Positions 11,895 through 22,062 of a stretch of DNA of 64,000 nucleotides are shown piece by piece. The notes beneath the pieces were generated by a model. It did no database searches. It had not been told where the DNA came from and worked only from the letters and a program-made list of their open reading frames with translations. Position 1 is the first letter of the stretch, and each line of letters starts with the position of its first letter. The translations under genes were made by a program, and so were the position numbers. This stretch comes from Hanleya hanleyi (Eukaryota; Mollusca; Polyplacophora; Lepidopleurida; Hanleyidae). The DNA is taken from NCBI GenBank assembly GCA_036873755.1, contig JAVTVY010017410.1, positions 1 through 64,000 of the forward strand. The letters are read 5' to 3'.

Positions 11895-12039
11895 TGGAAT
11901 TCCTATTCCATGCTCATCACAAAACTCAATTTCACATGAAAATGATCTTGAGATTTAGGTGTCCATTATTCCCTGAACATTATCTGAATTTTCTGATCTG
12001 ATACATGCTGCATAAAGATAGACAGATTTCTATATGTAC

Positions 12040-12203
12040 CCAGGTTAGAGGGTGTGGAGGTGTGAGGTGGGATGAGCCGTCTATACTGTTGGTGTCGGGG
12101 AGCTGCGATGGGACAGCGTACTTCCTCCCATGTTCCTTCTATCATGTCCAGCGACATCTTAGCGCAGTCTACCACAATATCCTGAATTTCCTTCTTCCGC
12201 CAC
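12040..12203 (-). CDS. TSC1: TSC1 exon 3 of 9 visible
   Basis: It encodes WRKKEIQDIVVDCAKMSLDM, close to [20 protein letters not shown] in human hamartin, then runs through EEVRCPIAAP to HTSTPSNL. The acceptor is CAG at 12204-12206, entered in phase 2, and the donor is GTACAT at 12034-12039, left in phase 1. It covers the end of the conserved N-terminal hamartin domain. Confidence 0.95.
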
Positions 12204-15200
12204 CTGAAAATGAGGCCTCAAAATTGATCAGTCAGGCGTACTCTATGTAGACCTATATATATTCTTGTCCCTCAATATAAAGCAGTTCATTATAAAGCAG
12301 GTTTCAGTATAGCCCAAGGAAAGGGTATTATCTCCCTTGTTCCATTAGGGGCGTGTTGGTGCAGAGAACTTCCAGTAAGTACCCGAGGCCCTCACAATTA
12401 GTTAGAGTGATTAAATATTTTATTTTTTCTTTCAAATGTACGTATTATACGTTTCCAGGTAGCTCCGCCATGTTTTCCCTGGTCCACACTTCCTGAACAT
12501 CTAGCGTTGTCGCAAATTAAATTATTCAGGAACCCTCGTGATCATGCTGATCACTGTCAGCCGGTGGTATTGAGGAAAGCTACCGAAATCCCAGAATCTC
12601 GCGTTAGGCGAGCTGTATATGCCACGATGCATGAAGGCAGCAAAGCATTTGATCAGAGGAAGGAGGTTCTTGTTTTTCTTGATTCTTGTATTCTAACAAA
12701 TCTCAGTGATCTTGACCTTTCTCACTTCAAATTTGTTTCTTTTCCAGTTTTCCCTCTTATTTAGGACTAGAAACATTTACTTCTCAAGTGCTCTGACAGA
12801 GCACCATTCCCTAAGCTAATTAAAAATGAAAGCATCCAAGGCTGCTAAAAAACAGGGAAGGAATTGGTCCTGTTCAATATATTTCTGATGTGTCTCTCGT
12901 TGCATACGTGATGTGAATTTGTGAAGCTTAGCTCTAATTATTGAAGATACTTCAGCAATACTGTAAAGAAAGTCTAGGCAAATGAGAGTTGCATATGTGG
13001 TACCCGTGGACGATGGAAACAATTTTGTTGAGGCGTTCAACTGTTATCACAATTGTTTGACAACCCAATGAAATTACCTTTCCCCGATAAAGAACACAAC
13101 ACCGAAGATTAAAAATTGTATATTATCTGAACTAAACAAGATAACATTTTGGTAGTAACCCTACAATATTGCAGAGGTCGGTGTCCGCATCATAGTGAAC
13201 GTTGTTGCCCAGGAAGCAGATCGGCTTTCATTCATGGTTTATGTATTCATGCACACAGCAACCTGCAGCCAAAGCTCAATGACATTGTTATTGTAGACAT
13301 GTACAAGAATGAAGTCACTGAATCTGATTCATATTCATAATTTATTTGTGTGGCAATTGACAACCAGAAAATAATATAAGTAGCCTATAGGTCTTCTTCA
13401 AGATTACACGTATGCCTACCGGTACATCGAATAATTATTTTAAAATCCATTCAGCAATTGCACACAGAAAAAATACCCTTACGTTACTAAAAAATTCAAT
13501 CACAGACACAGAAAACCATTATTAACATCAAAAAATAAATTTACCTCCACTGCCTGGCCCAAACGGAAAATTATTTTGTCAACTTCAACAGGTCAGAGCA
13601 AAGCACTAAGTGGGGTATATATCCAATCTAATTAAAATTAAATCCTAACGGCTTCCCCATTTGGATATGTCGCTGTTAGGATCTAACCGGCTTGCAGTAA
13701 GGCGCGTGTTGACCGATCCCGAGAGGTTTTCATAGTGCTTTGAAGGGAACGTAATGACAAGTGCTTTCTGGTTGGCTCAGCCGAAGCACACGCCAAGCTG
13801 TGGGGGAATCTTCTGATGTTGCCGCCCACCCGCCAGGTTGGCTCCATAATGCGGGGTAGAATTATGGACTCGTCCTTGACGTAACCTTGAGTCCATGAAC
13901 CTATCCCCCCTGCCCGACTCAAGTAAAGTAGTTAAAATGCGGTTGTGATGTCATAAGACTATTAAATATTCATGAGCTGGGCGCTCCGAACACAAAATTC
14001 AATTGAAATCAGTAAGATCCTACATAGCGACATATACGATTGGGGAGCATTGATAGGATATTAATTTATTAAGATTGGGTATATATCCCACCTAAGATAT
14101 TAAATCAAAGTTTGGATATTGAAATATATCCTAATTGGGATATTTTCACCGATTTTCATACTAAACGCCAATGTCGGATTTCGGCATCAAAACTACCAAA
14201 AACAAGATAGAATCTACTTCACAAAACTGACAATACGATTGTATAATTTTGCTGACCTTTTCTCGTCGACATTATTATCTGTGCAATTGCAATTACGTGC
14301 AATACTTTTTGATGCTGTTGTTGCAGTATACTTCCCATCAATAACCACTGTTGTATGTCTTTAAACGAACAGAAGAACTACTAGCACAATATGCCAGCTT
14401 GAACATATGGAAGTATGAAAAAAATATTCAAATTGCGATATTTTATCCCAATTGGGATATATATCCCAGTTAGTCCTTTTCCCTGACCTGTTCAACGAGC
14501 TGTCATTACGGATATGGTAAGAATCAAGAACATTACTTTTGCTGGATGACAAATGATGCAGGACGATAAGATCAGTCAATTTGAAAATTGCAGTAAAAAG
14601 GATGCTTTCGCTTGATGAAATAAATCAAGTTTTCCTTGCAAGAAATGTTTTCAAACTTAGCACACAAAACGGCGGCTTTCAGTCATGCCATGTGCATGCT
14701 TTCAGTCACGCAGTAGCGCGGAAACTTGCAACATTCATTTATTTGATAATATTAACACGTGTGCGCCGGGAAACAAGTAATGAATTCAGTGACGGGTATA
14801 AAACGTTTTACACACCTCGATCTGTCCGAATGTCACACTCGCACAGTGTCAAAACTCTCCAGTCGACTGATGGAACGAAAACGAAACTGCCTCCTCGTCT
14901 CTCCTTTTCAAACTCTCTCACCGGCATTGCACTATAATTTTGGCAGTGCGGTTCAGCCGATCTTGAAACATGACGTCTTTTCGTAAATTTGGTGTATTTC
15001 ATTGGCTATCAGAACCGAAGATGAAGTGGGCATATTCCGTGACTACGACCTGTGCCATATTGACCAGTTTACAGACAAAACACAATCTTTCGAAGAAAAT
15101 CTCTCAAGATATCAGCAGAAGTATTGTCCAGGAAACGCATTCGACATATTCTTCAATATCTGCACCTAGAAACGGCTCGTCGTGAGATTAATTCAGAGAA

Positions 15201-15977
15201 ATTATTCGAAACTAGGTCGAACTACTTCATAGCGCATTCAATAAACGGAGTGACGCGGAACTTTCAGTCATTCTCTCATTTTGCGCAGGGGTGTTGTAAT
15301 GAAAACCATACCGCTTGGATAGATCGCACCTCTGAAATTACCCATAAGCCAGTTCACCTAGCATGGCAAGAAACAGGGAATTTTCCCTGTTTAAAAATCA
15401 CCTATGGCCCAGAGAGGGGGTAGTCCCCTCTCAAGACTCCCCCCTCCCCTCTCAGACTCTTCCTCCCCCCCCCTCCCCCCATTCGCTTCATTCCTTCGAT
15501 CGGACGCTTCGCTCCCTCTAGTGACCGGCACTAAATAATTTCTGAGTAGAACCCTGATGCACCTATATAGGGTGGTCAATATTTCCTCCCCTAACTTCAG
15601 CATTATAATAAGGGACAAGCATATGTCGAAGACAATAAAATAATTTCTTTAAAATTGTCTAACCTTTGCTTTGGGAACCCATTTTAAGATAATCAATATT
15701 ATAGAACAATACACACAAACATATAAGGTGACCCTCTAATAATTCAATCACAGGAAGTGAAATTTCCCACCATAAAATCTGGGGGATGATCAAATTTATT
15801 AGAACAGTTGACAAAAATGCTTATAATCCATTATTTCTTTGTTACTTCAATGATTTTAGAGGGGGATCGGATTTAATAGAAATGGATAAAAGTTTAATTT
15901 TTCGTAAAATTGTGGGTGATTTTGATAGGAGGATTGAATTATTAAAGGGACTATATCATACAATAATATCAATATAC
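12204..15977. other. TSC1 intron (3.8 kb)
   Basis: AT-rich sequence with a MITE at 13611-14090, an adjacent stretch with 'ttgggatat' motifs in both orientations (14130-14475), and a CT-rich tract at about 15415-15485. Open frames here have no recognisable similarity. Confidence 0.45.
13611..14090. mobile_element. MITE with AT-rich ~70-bp TIRs
   Basis: The left end 'tggggtatatatccaatct' and the complement of the right end ('tgggatatatacccaatct') align. The similarity continues inward through 'tatgtcgct' and 'aggatc'. The core (13680-13990) is GC-richer, with an open minus frame but no recognised protein. It lies in a TSC1 intron. Confidence 0.75.
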
Positions 15978-16051
15978 CTCTGGGCTGTGCCTTCAGACTC
16001 CTTGGATCCTGTGATCAAGAGTGGATGTAATCTTACACGCTCAATCATAGG
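15978..16051 (-). CDS. TSC1: TSC1 exon 2 of 9 visible (74 nt)
   Basis: A 74-nt exon encoding PMIERVRLHPLLITGSKESE and ending TAQ-R. Human hamartin has [20 protein letters not shown] here. The acceptor is CAG at 16052-16054 after a pyrimidine tract (phase 0). The donor is GTATAT at 15972-15977 (phase 2), so the split Arg codon is completed by the first base of the next exon, giving R-W as in the family. Too short for simple ORF listing, it was found from the gap between its neighbours. Confidence 0.94.
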
Positions 16052-16054
16052 CTG

Positions 16055-16670
16055 TGGAGAGAATAACAGGGTCACATAAAATTATAATTATCGCTAGCCA
16101 TTACAATGAAAACCCGAGCGGTTGAAGTCCTCGACGTTGAAAATAGTAATTTGGTTTGGGAGAATAACGTTCAGTGGCCGGCATGAAAAGCAATCTGAAG
16201 CGAGATCCTGTGGCATGGTACACACAATTACCAAATTTGCTATAAAAGAAAAAAGAAAAATTCCGCTTGATCCCCAGGTGGCACAATTACCTACAGGTGG
16301 ATTAGCATGAAAATCTTAAGTGAGATCTTGAGGCACGGTACCCACTTACCAAATTTGGAAAGAAACGTTCAGGTTTTCAGAAATTATTGTCTGGAAACAA
16401 AATTTTAACTTGGCCCCAAGGTCACGTGGGTAATGATATCGATTGGCGCCTTCTGCAGCTGAAGAGTTTGATCTTGAAACTGTGTCCTAATATTGATCAT
16501 TTTCAAAATTGCACAAAAGTTACTGATTGGCCAGATTTGCAACAATGCAGTATTTTTAACCAATGGGAGTATCTGAACAGGTTCACAGATAAATGATGAT
16601 TCTCTAGTAGAACACTCTAGATAGCTGCTTGGATCGAGACAAAACGTACACAACAAAACGTAAAACAAAC
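16055..16670. other. TSC1 intron, nothing recognised
   Basis: Short AT-rich intron between the first two visible exons. No repeat family or gene was identified. Confidence 0.5.
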
Positions 16671-16825
16671 CTTTAATATTTCTTCATAGACTTCGCGATG
16701 TTCTCGTTTCACGAAGTGGTGCCGTAGATACGCCAGGAAGTTGCATGGGAACATGCCATACAGACGGTGGAACAAGGCGTACACCGCCACCTGCAGGTGG
16801 AGCAGGAAGATGTCTGGGATGTTAC
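16671..16825 (-). CDS. TSC1: TSC1 (hamartin) exon 1 of 9 visible: N-terminal core
   Basis: Hamartin stabilises tuberin (TSC2) in the TSC complex, a GTPase-activating complex for Rheb on lysosomes that lowers mTORC1 activity. This exon encodes NIPDIFLLHLQVAVYALFH, then RLYGMFPCNFLAYLRHHF, ending EEILK. Human hamartin has [20 protein letters not shown], then YPCNFVSFLRSHY, in its helical N-terminal domain. The acceptor is CAG at 16826-16828 (phase 1) and the donor is GTTTGT at 16665-16670 (phase 0). The nine visible exons total 2,318 nt, about 772 codons of a protein that is 1,164 residues in human. About 180 N-terminal residues are not accounted for. I searched 17-32 kb by eye and found no upstream exon. 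Confidence 0.95.
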
Positions 16826-16990
16826 CTGTTATTATAAATTGATAGAAAAGGAAAGTTATGATAAGTGAACTAGACATGGAACATTGCAGTTTAAATTAGC
16901 TCTATGACATTCATGACCGTTGGACCACCTCTCAGCATCGAGATTCAGAGGCATGTGTGTTGCGAATTTGGAAAGTTTGGTTAAAACCAT

Positions 16991-17331
16991 TTAACTCTTT
17001 GCCCCATGGAGGCTTACTACCATTGCCCCATGGTGACGCCATTTGACGCCCCTTCCTAGTCCATGATGACGCCATTTGACGCCTTATGTAATAAATTAAT
17101 TAATTAACCTCATTAAATAATTTTTTATTTCTGAAAATATTAAACATGCTAAATTATTGGTCATTGTAAAAGTAATAAAAAAAATTAATAAACGTTTGAC
17201 CACAGCCATCGAATAGATTTGTACCTGTCAATTTACAGGTGATCACCAAAAAGGTCTATGGGGCAGCCTAGAAAAGCCTGTATGGTTTAGAACAGGGCGT
17301 CAAATGGCGTCAACATGGGGCAAAGAGTTAA
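16991..17331. mobile_element. TTAA-flanked MITE (piggyBac-type ends)
   Basis: An 18-bp perfect inverted repeat (ttaactctttgccccatg) bounds a 341-bp unit. Its outer four bases are TTAA on both sides. TTAA duplications with CxCTTTGCCxx ends are characteristic of piggyBac-derived elements. Internal 'gacgccatttgacgcc' repeats occur on both arms. There is no coding capacity. Confidence 0.8.
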
Positions 17332-18564
17332 TGATACAGCATTAAGGATTATCTGGAAAACTAGCTACATGTACGGTCACTAGGGTTCTGGTCTAGCCCC
17401 AGATTCATGTGTGGTGTACATACAGAAGGAACCAGAATTAACTTTATCCATATATCATGAATTGAATGAAAGAAGTTTGAAGCAAAATGTGCTCCTTGGT
17501 CTATTTTGGCATTTTCGAGGCATTTATAGGGAAGATTTTCTCTTACATGTATAACAAAAATATGACACCTTAAAGCAAAATTATATTTTTGCACAAGATA
17601 ATAGGCAGTGACTCGTTTTTGAAAAATTTGCGAGAGCTACAAATCACTCGGGACTGCAAATTTGCAGGAGTGTTACGTTGTGTTTGGTTACCAACTTTGT
17701 GCCAACAACATATTGCTCCAGAAATTTCAACACCTGGCCACGAACACCCGACATTCGTATTTCTCTGCATGTTTTGCGCAGGTTTTACACCATATAAAGT
17801 TCACAAAATCACTTCCTGCTGTGTTTGTTGTCTTATTATAACCTATCATCGATGTCACGTTCCAGTTAAGGGCTGTTCCAGAAAAAAGTGCATGGGGGGG
17901 GGGGACAGAAGGCACTTTTTTTTTGCCCCCACTACCCATGTAATTAAATATATTTTTATCCCCACCACCCATATTATTGAATATAATTTGTAACCAACCC
18001 CCACCAGATTTAGATATACAGTTACTTTCAACCCAACAACCCATGTACTTAAAATAAACGTATTTCAACCCAACAACCCATGTAAATAAAAAAAATATCT
18101 TCAAGCCAACAATCCATAAAACTGTATTTTCTGTACTGTTGTTATTTGCATTTTTGTATTTGTACATGTATCTCTCTACCTCCAGGCAATATTGTCACTT
18201 AAAATTGGTTATATACACTGGACATCTAAATATATATATTATATGTATTAAAAAATATTCTTCGTTGTCGTACCATGCAGTTCTGTTGCCGGCGTTGGCC
18301 CAACTTCTGTTCCCAGGGCATTGATAAATCATTTGAAATGTCCCAATTTTTGCCCCCAAATTTACTGCCTTAAGAAACTCTTCAACAACTCTTTCCCCGC
18401 CATTCTCATCAACCCAGCCAAACCATTGAAGGTGCCGCTCTTCGATCAGACATTGGACTGGATCTTTGCAAAAAAAATCTGAACACCCGTGATGTAGACG
18501 CCACACTATTGGAAGCAAATGAATTTGGCTCTGTCCACTCAACATGAGATTGCGAGGCATTGAA
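17332..18564. other. No gene recognised; 36-37-bp tandem repeat at 17890-18125
   Basis: The stretch holds a short tandem array of about six units of 'ccaacaacccatgtaaat' type. A minus-strand open frame at 18195-18578 contains ERHLQWFGWVDENGGERVV. It faintly resembles a tail motif of some reverse-transcriptase ORFs, too weakly to name. Confidence 0.45.
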
Positions 18565-19126
18565 TAGCTAAGATTCATAGCGTCTCCCTTCCCGGTAGAT
18601 ACTTCATGTAGGAAGCTATTGTCTGAGTCTTTGTGCAGCTGAAAAGGCTAAAGTCTAGACATATTGTTGTCCCCAGACTTGGCTATTGTATGCATTGTCT
18701 CGTGATTCTTACATTGAGTATGAACCCCCTTCCCTCAATGCTATGCCGACAACCTTCATTAACTTGAGAAAATGGGCCGCGATAAATAAAAATACCGAAA
18801 TGGCAGACTAAATGGCCCTTCGTCAGTCATATATTAATTACAGACGCTAAAATTATCCCTATGGAGCCTCAAAATGACCTGAAATTGAGGGTCAAGAAGA
18901 TGGGCATTTCCATCATAATAGACCCCGTGTATTACAGGGGATGATGATCACAACATCGATTATGGTATTTTTATTCATCGTGGGCCATTTTCTCAAGTTA
19001 ATGAATGTCCAATAGGGCGCAAAGGTAATAATAAGTGCGCGATGGAGATGTTCGAGTTACCAACAGGGAAATGTATTTGTCGTCGGCATAGCGTTGCGGG
19101 AAGGGAGACACTATGAATCTTAGCTA
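18565..19126. mobile_element. Foldback element with TAGCTAAG termini
   Basis: The two ends pair over 'tagctaagattcatag' and 'gtctcccttccc'. The arms pair again at 'ctatgccgac' (18741) with 'gtcggcatag' (19081), and through 'cattaacttgagaaaatgg' with its complement near 18985. The 9-bp flanks ggcattgaa and ggcagcgaa agree at 7 of 9 positions, compatible with an old Mutator-type duplication. No ORF is supported. Confidence 0.8.
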
Positions 19127-19665
19127 GGCAGCGAACAGACAATGCAAAGTCTCATTTTCAAGCAACTTGTTGATGGCTCAAACTTTATCAGCAACCGCAA
19201 AATTTGTCTACGACCGTTTCAGCCTCTTGGGTTAGTATACATGTTTGATGTTCTATAGAATCACTGATCACCTATAAATATATACACCTCAACATGCCTA
19301 TGGTTATTATAAAATATGGCTATTTTAATGTCGGGTAAATGGAAACCCTTTTATATATTTGCATGTTTTATCTGTTCTCTGATGTTCAGTTTGTTTTGTA
19401 TGTTTTATATGTATGTATGATTGCGTTTTAGCCCCGCTGGGCACAACTTTTACGCAAATATTCTATTAGATTTGAGATTTTTTGCATGTTTAAAATGATT
19501 ATTCAAGTCACTCTTGCCAGTGGTTACGTATTTCAGTTTATCGTTGCACAACATGCACAATGCATAGCCAGGTTATCCATATCGTCAGACGCCACTGATA
19601 TTTATTTTTCCTCCAGCCATGACCATTTAAATTTGTTTTTGACTCCAGTTTCAAAGTCCTTTTAG

Positions 19666-20148
19666 GTCAGTCGTCCTGTCAACAATTTTGTACATAGTCA
19701 ACTGAAAACTACAAATATACGTCTGATTGTCAACAGTGAGTCAAAGAAACTTCCCTGTGAAAACTGCCGCCAACAACCACGCGGTTACGTACTGCTTCCA
19801 GTTACATTCACGGGACGAGAACAACACGCCCTCAGCTGCTCAGACTGCAGACAGAGCTACAGGCATTCAGCTTTCCCTGACCTACTTACAGGAAAGCTGA
19901 GTCGGCTATTTGGGAAATACGACTCTGCGGAGAGAGCGCACTGTGCTGGAAATCAATGTATAAACGCACGGGAACCAGTTATTTCGAATTTATTAACCCC
20001 CCCTGAGGTACATACATGTAACTCGAATTCTATTCACATAATTTATATTTTTGAGGCATTCTCAAACCCAAGCCAAAAGATTTTTCGTTTGCTAGAATGG
20101 TTTAACGGAGATTCATTATCTACAAAAATAGCAACAACAACACAGGAA
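19666..20148 (+). other. Long open frame without ATG, two CxxC pairs (possible exon)
   Basis: Frame 1 is open from a TTTTAG acceptor-like site at 19660-19665 to a stop at about 20246, inside the adjoining repeat. It has no ATG until that repeat. The peptide has spaced cysteine pairs (LPCENCRQQ and LSCSDCRQS, 26 residues apart) and then RHSAFPDLLTGKLSRLF. This could be one exon of a plus-strand gene or a chance opening in GC-richer DNA. No family was recognised. Confidence 0.25.
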
Positions 20149-21478
20149 GGAAGAAATCAGAGATTGCTCAATTGTATGCCCCCCTTCCGCTTTAATCCGA
20201 CACTGCCCCGCCATTGTTCTGTTCTTTATTGGTTGGTGGAGGCCTAATTTGGATAATTATAAAAATTCTGTTTCAGTCACTTTTTTGCCATGCCTCACAT
20301 AATACATATTCCAAGTATCAAGCAACAAGTGATAATACGATGCTTCGATGCAAGATGGTCGCCAGGGCTTTCGCCAAATCCGAAAATGTGACCTGGTCAT
20401 GAGACCTACATTCCTTGAGAGTATATTGTGGTGAAATTATGAAGCGATCAGTGAACTTTGAATTTTGCACCCAATTCACTGTTTTTGGGGCAATTTCATA
20501 CTTCAGGACCTATGTTGTTGCTTTGGAATGTAGAATGACATATAATATAGCCATTTTCCTGGTTCAAATCGGTTATGGACTGAGATCCAGCTTGGACAAA
20601 TAAATATATCCCATTTACTTAGGTTTCAACAAAGGGCCATAACTCTTGAAAATATAACCGAGAACTTCACGCTGCACATCTATGGGTCACTGACCACATA
20701 TCATGCAAATTTTGTACTTGTTCACACAATATTAACCGAGATCGAGCCCTACAAATCCCAATTCACAAAGATTTGAAGAAAAAAGGGTCATAACTCTTGA
20801 AAATATAAGCGAAATGTGGAGAAACTTCACGCTGCACAACTACAGGGCACTGACCACATATCCTGCAAATTTCATAATTGTCCATACAATATTAACCGAG
20901 ATCCAGCCCGGACAAGTTCCAATTCACAAAGATTTGAAGAAAAAAGGGCCATAACTCTTGAAAATATATGCGAAACGCGGAGAAACTTCACGCTGCACAA
21001 CTAGGGCACTGACCACACATCCTGCAAATTTCATAATTGTCCATACAATATTAACCGAGATCCAGCCCGGACAAGTCCCAATTCACGGAGAATTCAGGAA
21101 CAAAGGGCCATAACTCTTGAAAATATAAGCGAAACGTGGAGAAACTTTACGCTGCACAACTGTGGGTCACTGACCACATATCATGCAAATTTCATACTTG
21201 TCCATACAATATTAACCAAGATCCAGCCCGGACAAGTCCCATTCACAGAGATTTCAGAAAAAGGGCCATAACTCTTGAAAATTATACCGGAACTCGGAAA
21301 AAACTCTACGCTGCACAACTATGAGCCACTGGCCACATTCCATGCAAGTTTCAATCCTGTCCATCAAATATTAACCGAGATATTGCCCGGACAAGAAATT
21401 CGGACGGACAGACGGACAGACGGATGGATGGACAGACGGACGTACCCACATTTGAGCCTTATGTGGATTTTTGCTTAA
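20149..21478 (+). mobile_element. Pearl-like element family 2, copy A
   Basis: The 5' part (20149-20620) contains 'tatgccccccttccgc'. It is followed by five tandem monomers of about 158 bp, each starting near 'ggccataactcttgaaaat' (20637, 20787, 20947, 21108, 21265), then a (GACGGACA)n microsatellite near 21400-21440. The 3' terminal hairpin seen in copy B is absent, so this copy is probably 3'-truncated against the next array. Copy B is at 29386-30640 in the opposite orientation. Confidence 0.82.
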
Positions 21479-21547
21479 GTGGTTGATGAGTCAGTACCAG
21501 AAGTGCTAAGGTGGTTACAAATATTTTTGGGTATAATACAGCCTTAA

Positions 21548-22062
21548 GTGGTGGGGGTGGTATGTCCGTACTTGTGTTGTTTATACCTACCAGTCCAACA
21601 CTATAGTGGTTATGTGTCCTTACTTGTGGGGTTTATACAGTCATTTGTCCATACTTGTGTTGTTTATACCCACCAGTCCAACACTAGAGTGGTTATGTGT
21701 CCTTGCTTGTGGGATTTATACATAGTCATTTGTCCATACTTGTGCTGTTTATACCTACCAGTCCAACACTAGAGTGGTTATGTGTCCTTACTTGTGGGGT
21801 TTATACATAGTCATTTGTCCATACATGTACTTGTGTTGCTTATACCTGCCAGTCCAACACTAGAGTGGTTATGTGTCCTTACTTGTGGGTTTTTTGGTCA
21901 TTTGTCCATACTATGGTGCTGTTTATGCAGTGCAACACTAGAGTGGTTATGTGTCCTTGCTTGTGAAGTTTATAGTCATTTGTCCATGATACTTGTGTTG
22001 TTCATACCTACCAGTCCAACACTATACTGGTTATGTGTCCTTACTTGTGTGGTTTATACAGT
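21548..22062. repeat. ~90-bp tandem array
   Basis: About six imperfect units contain 'ccagtccaacactagagtgg', 'tatgtgtccttacttgtg' and 'gtcatttgtccatact'. It abuts the 164-bp satellite directly. Open plus-strand frames follow the repeat period and are not genes. Confidence 0.85.

Larger units (their letters stand above)
10859..12039. other. TSC1 intron holding a foldback MITE
   Basis: AT-rich intron. Its only recognisable content is the inverted-repeat element at 11222-11894 and the insertion inside it. Confidence 0.5.

Noticed and set aside
18195..18578. Minus-strand frame with ERHLQWFGWVDENGG as a reverse-transcriptase fragment
   Set aside because: The similarity is one short motif, no RT or endonuclease motif is nearby, and it overlaps the foldback element.
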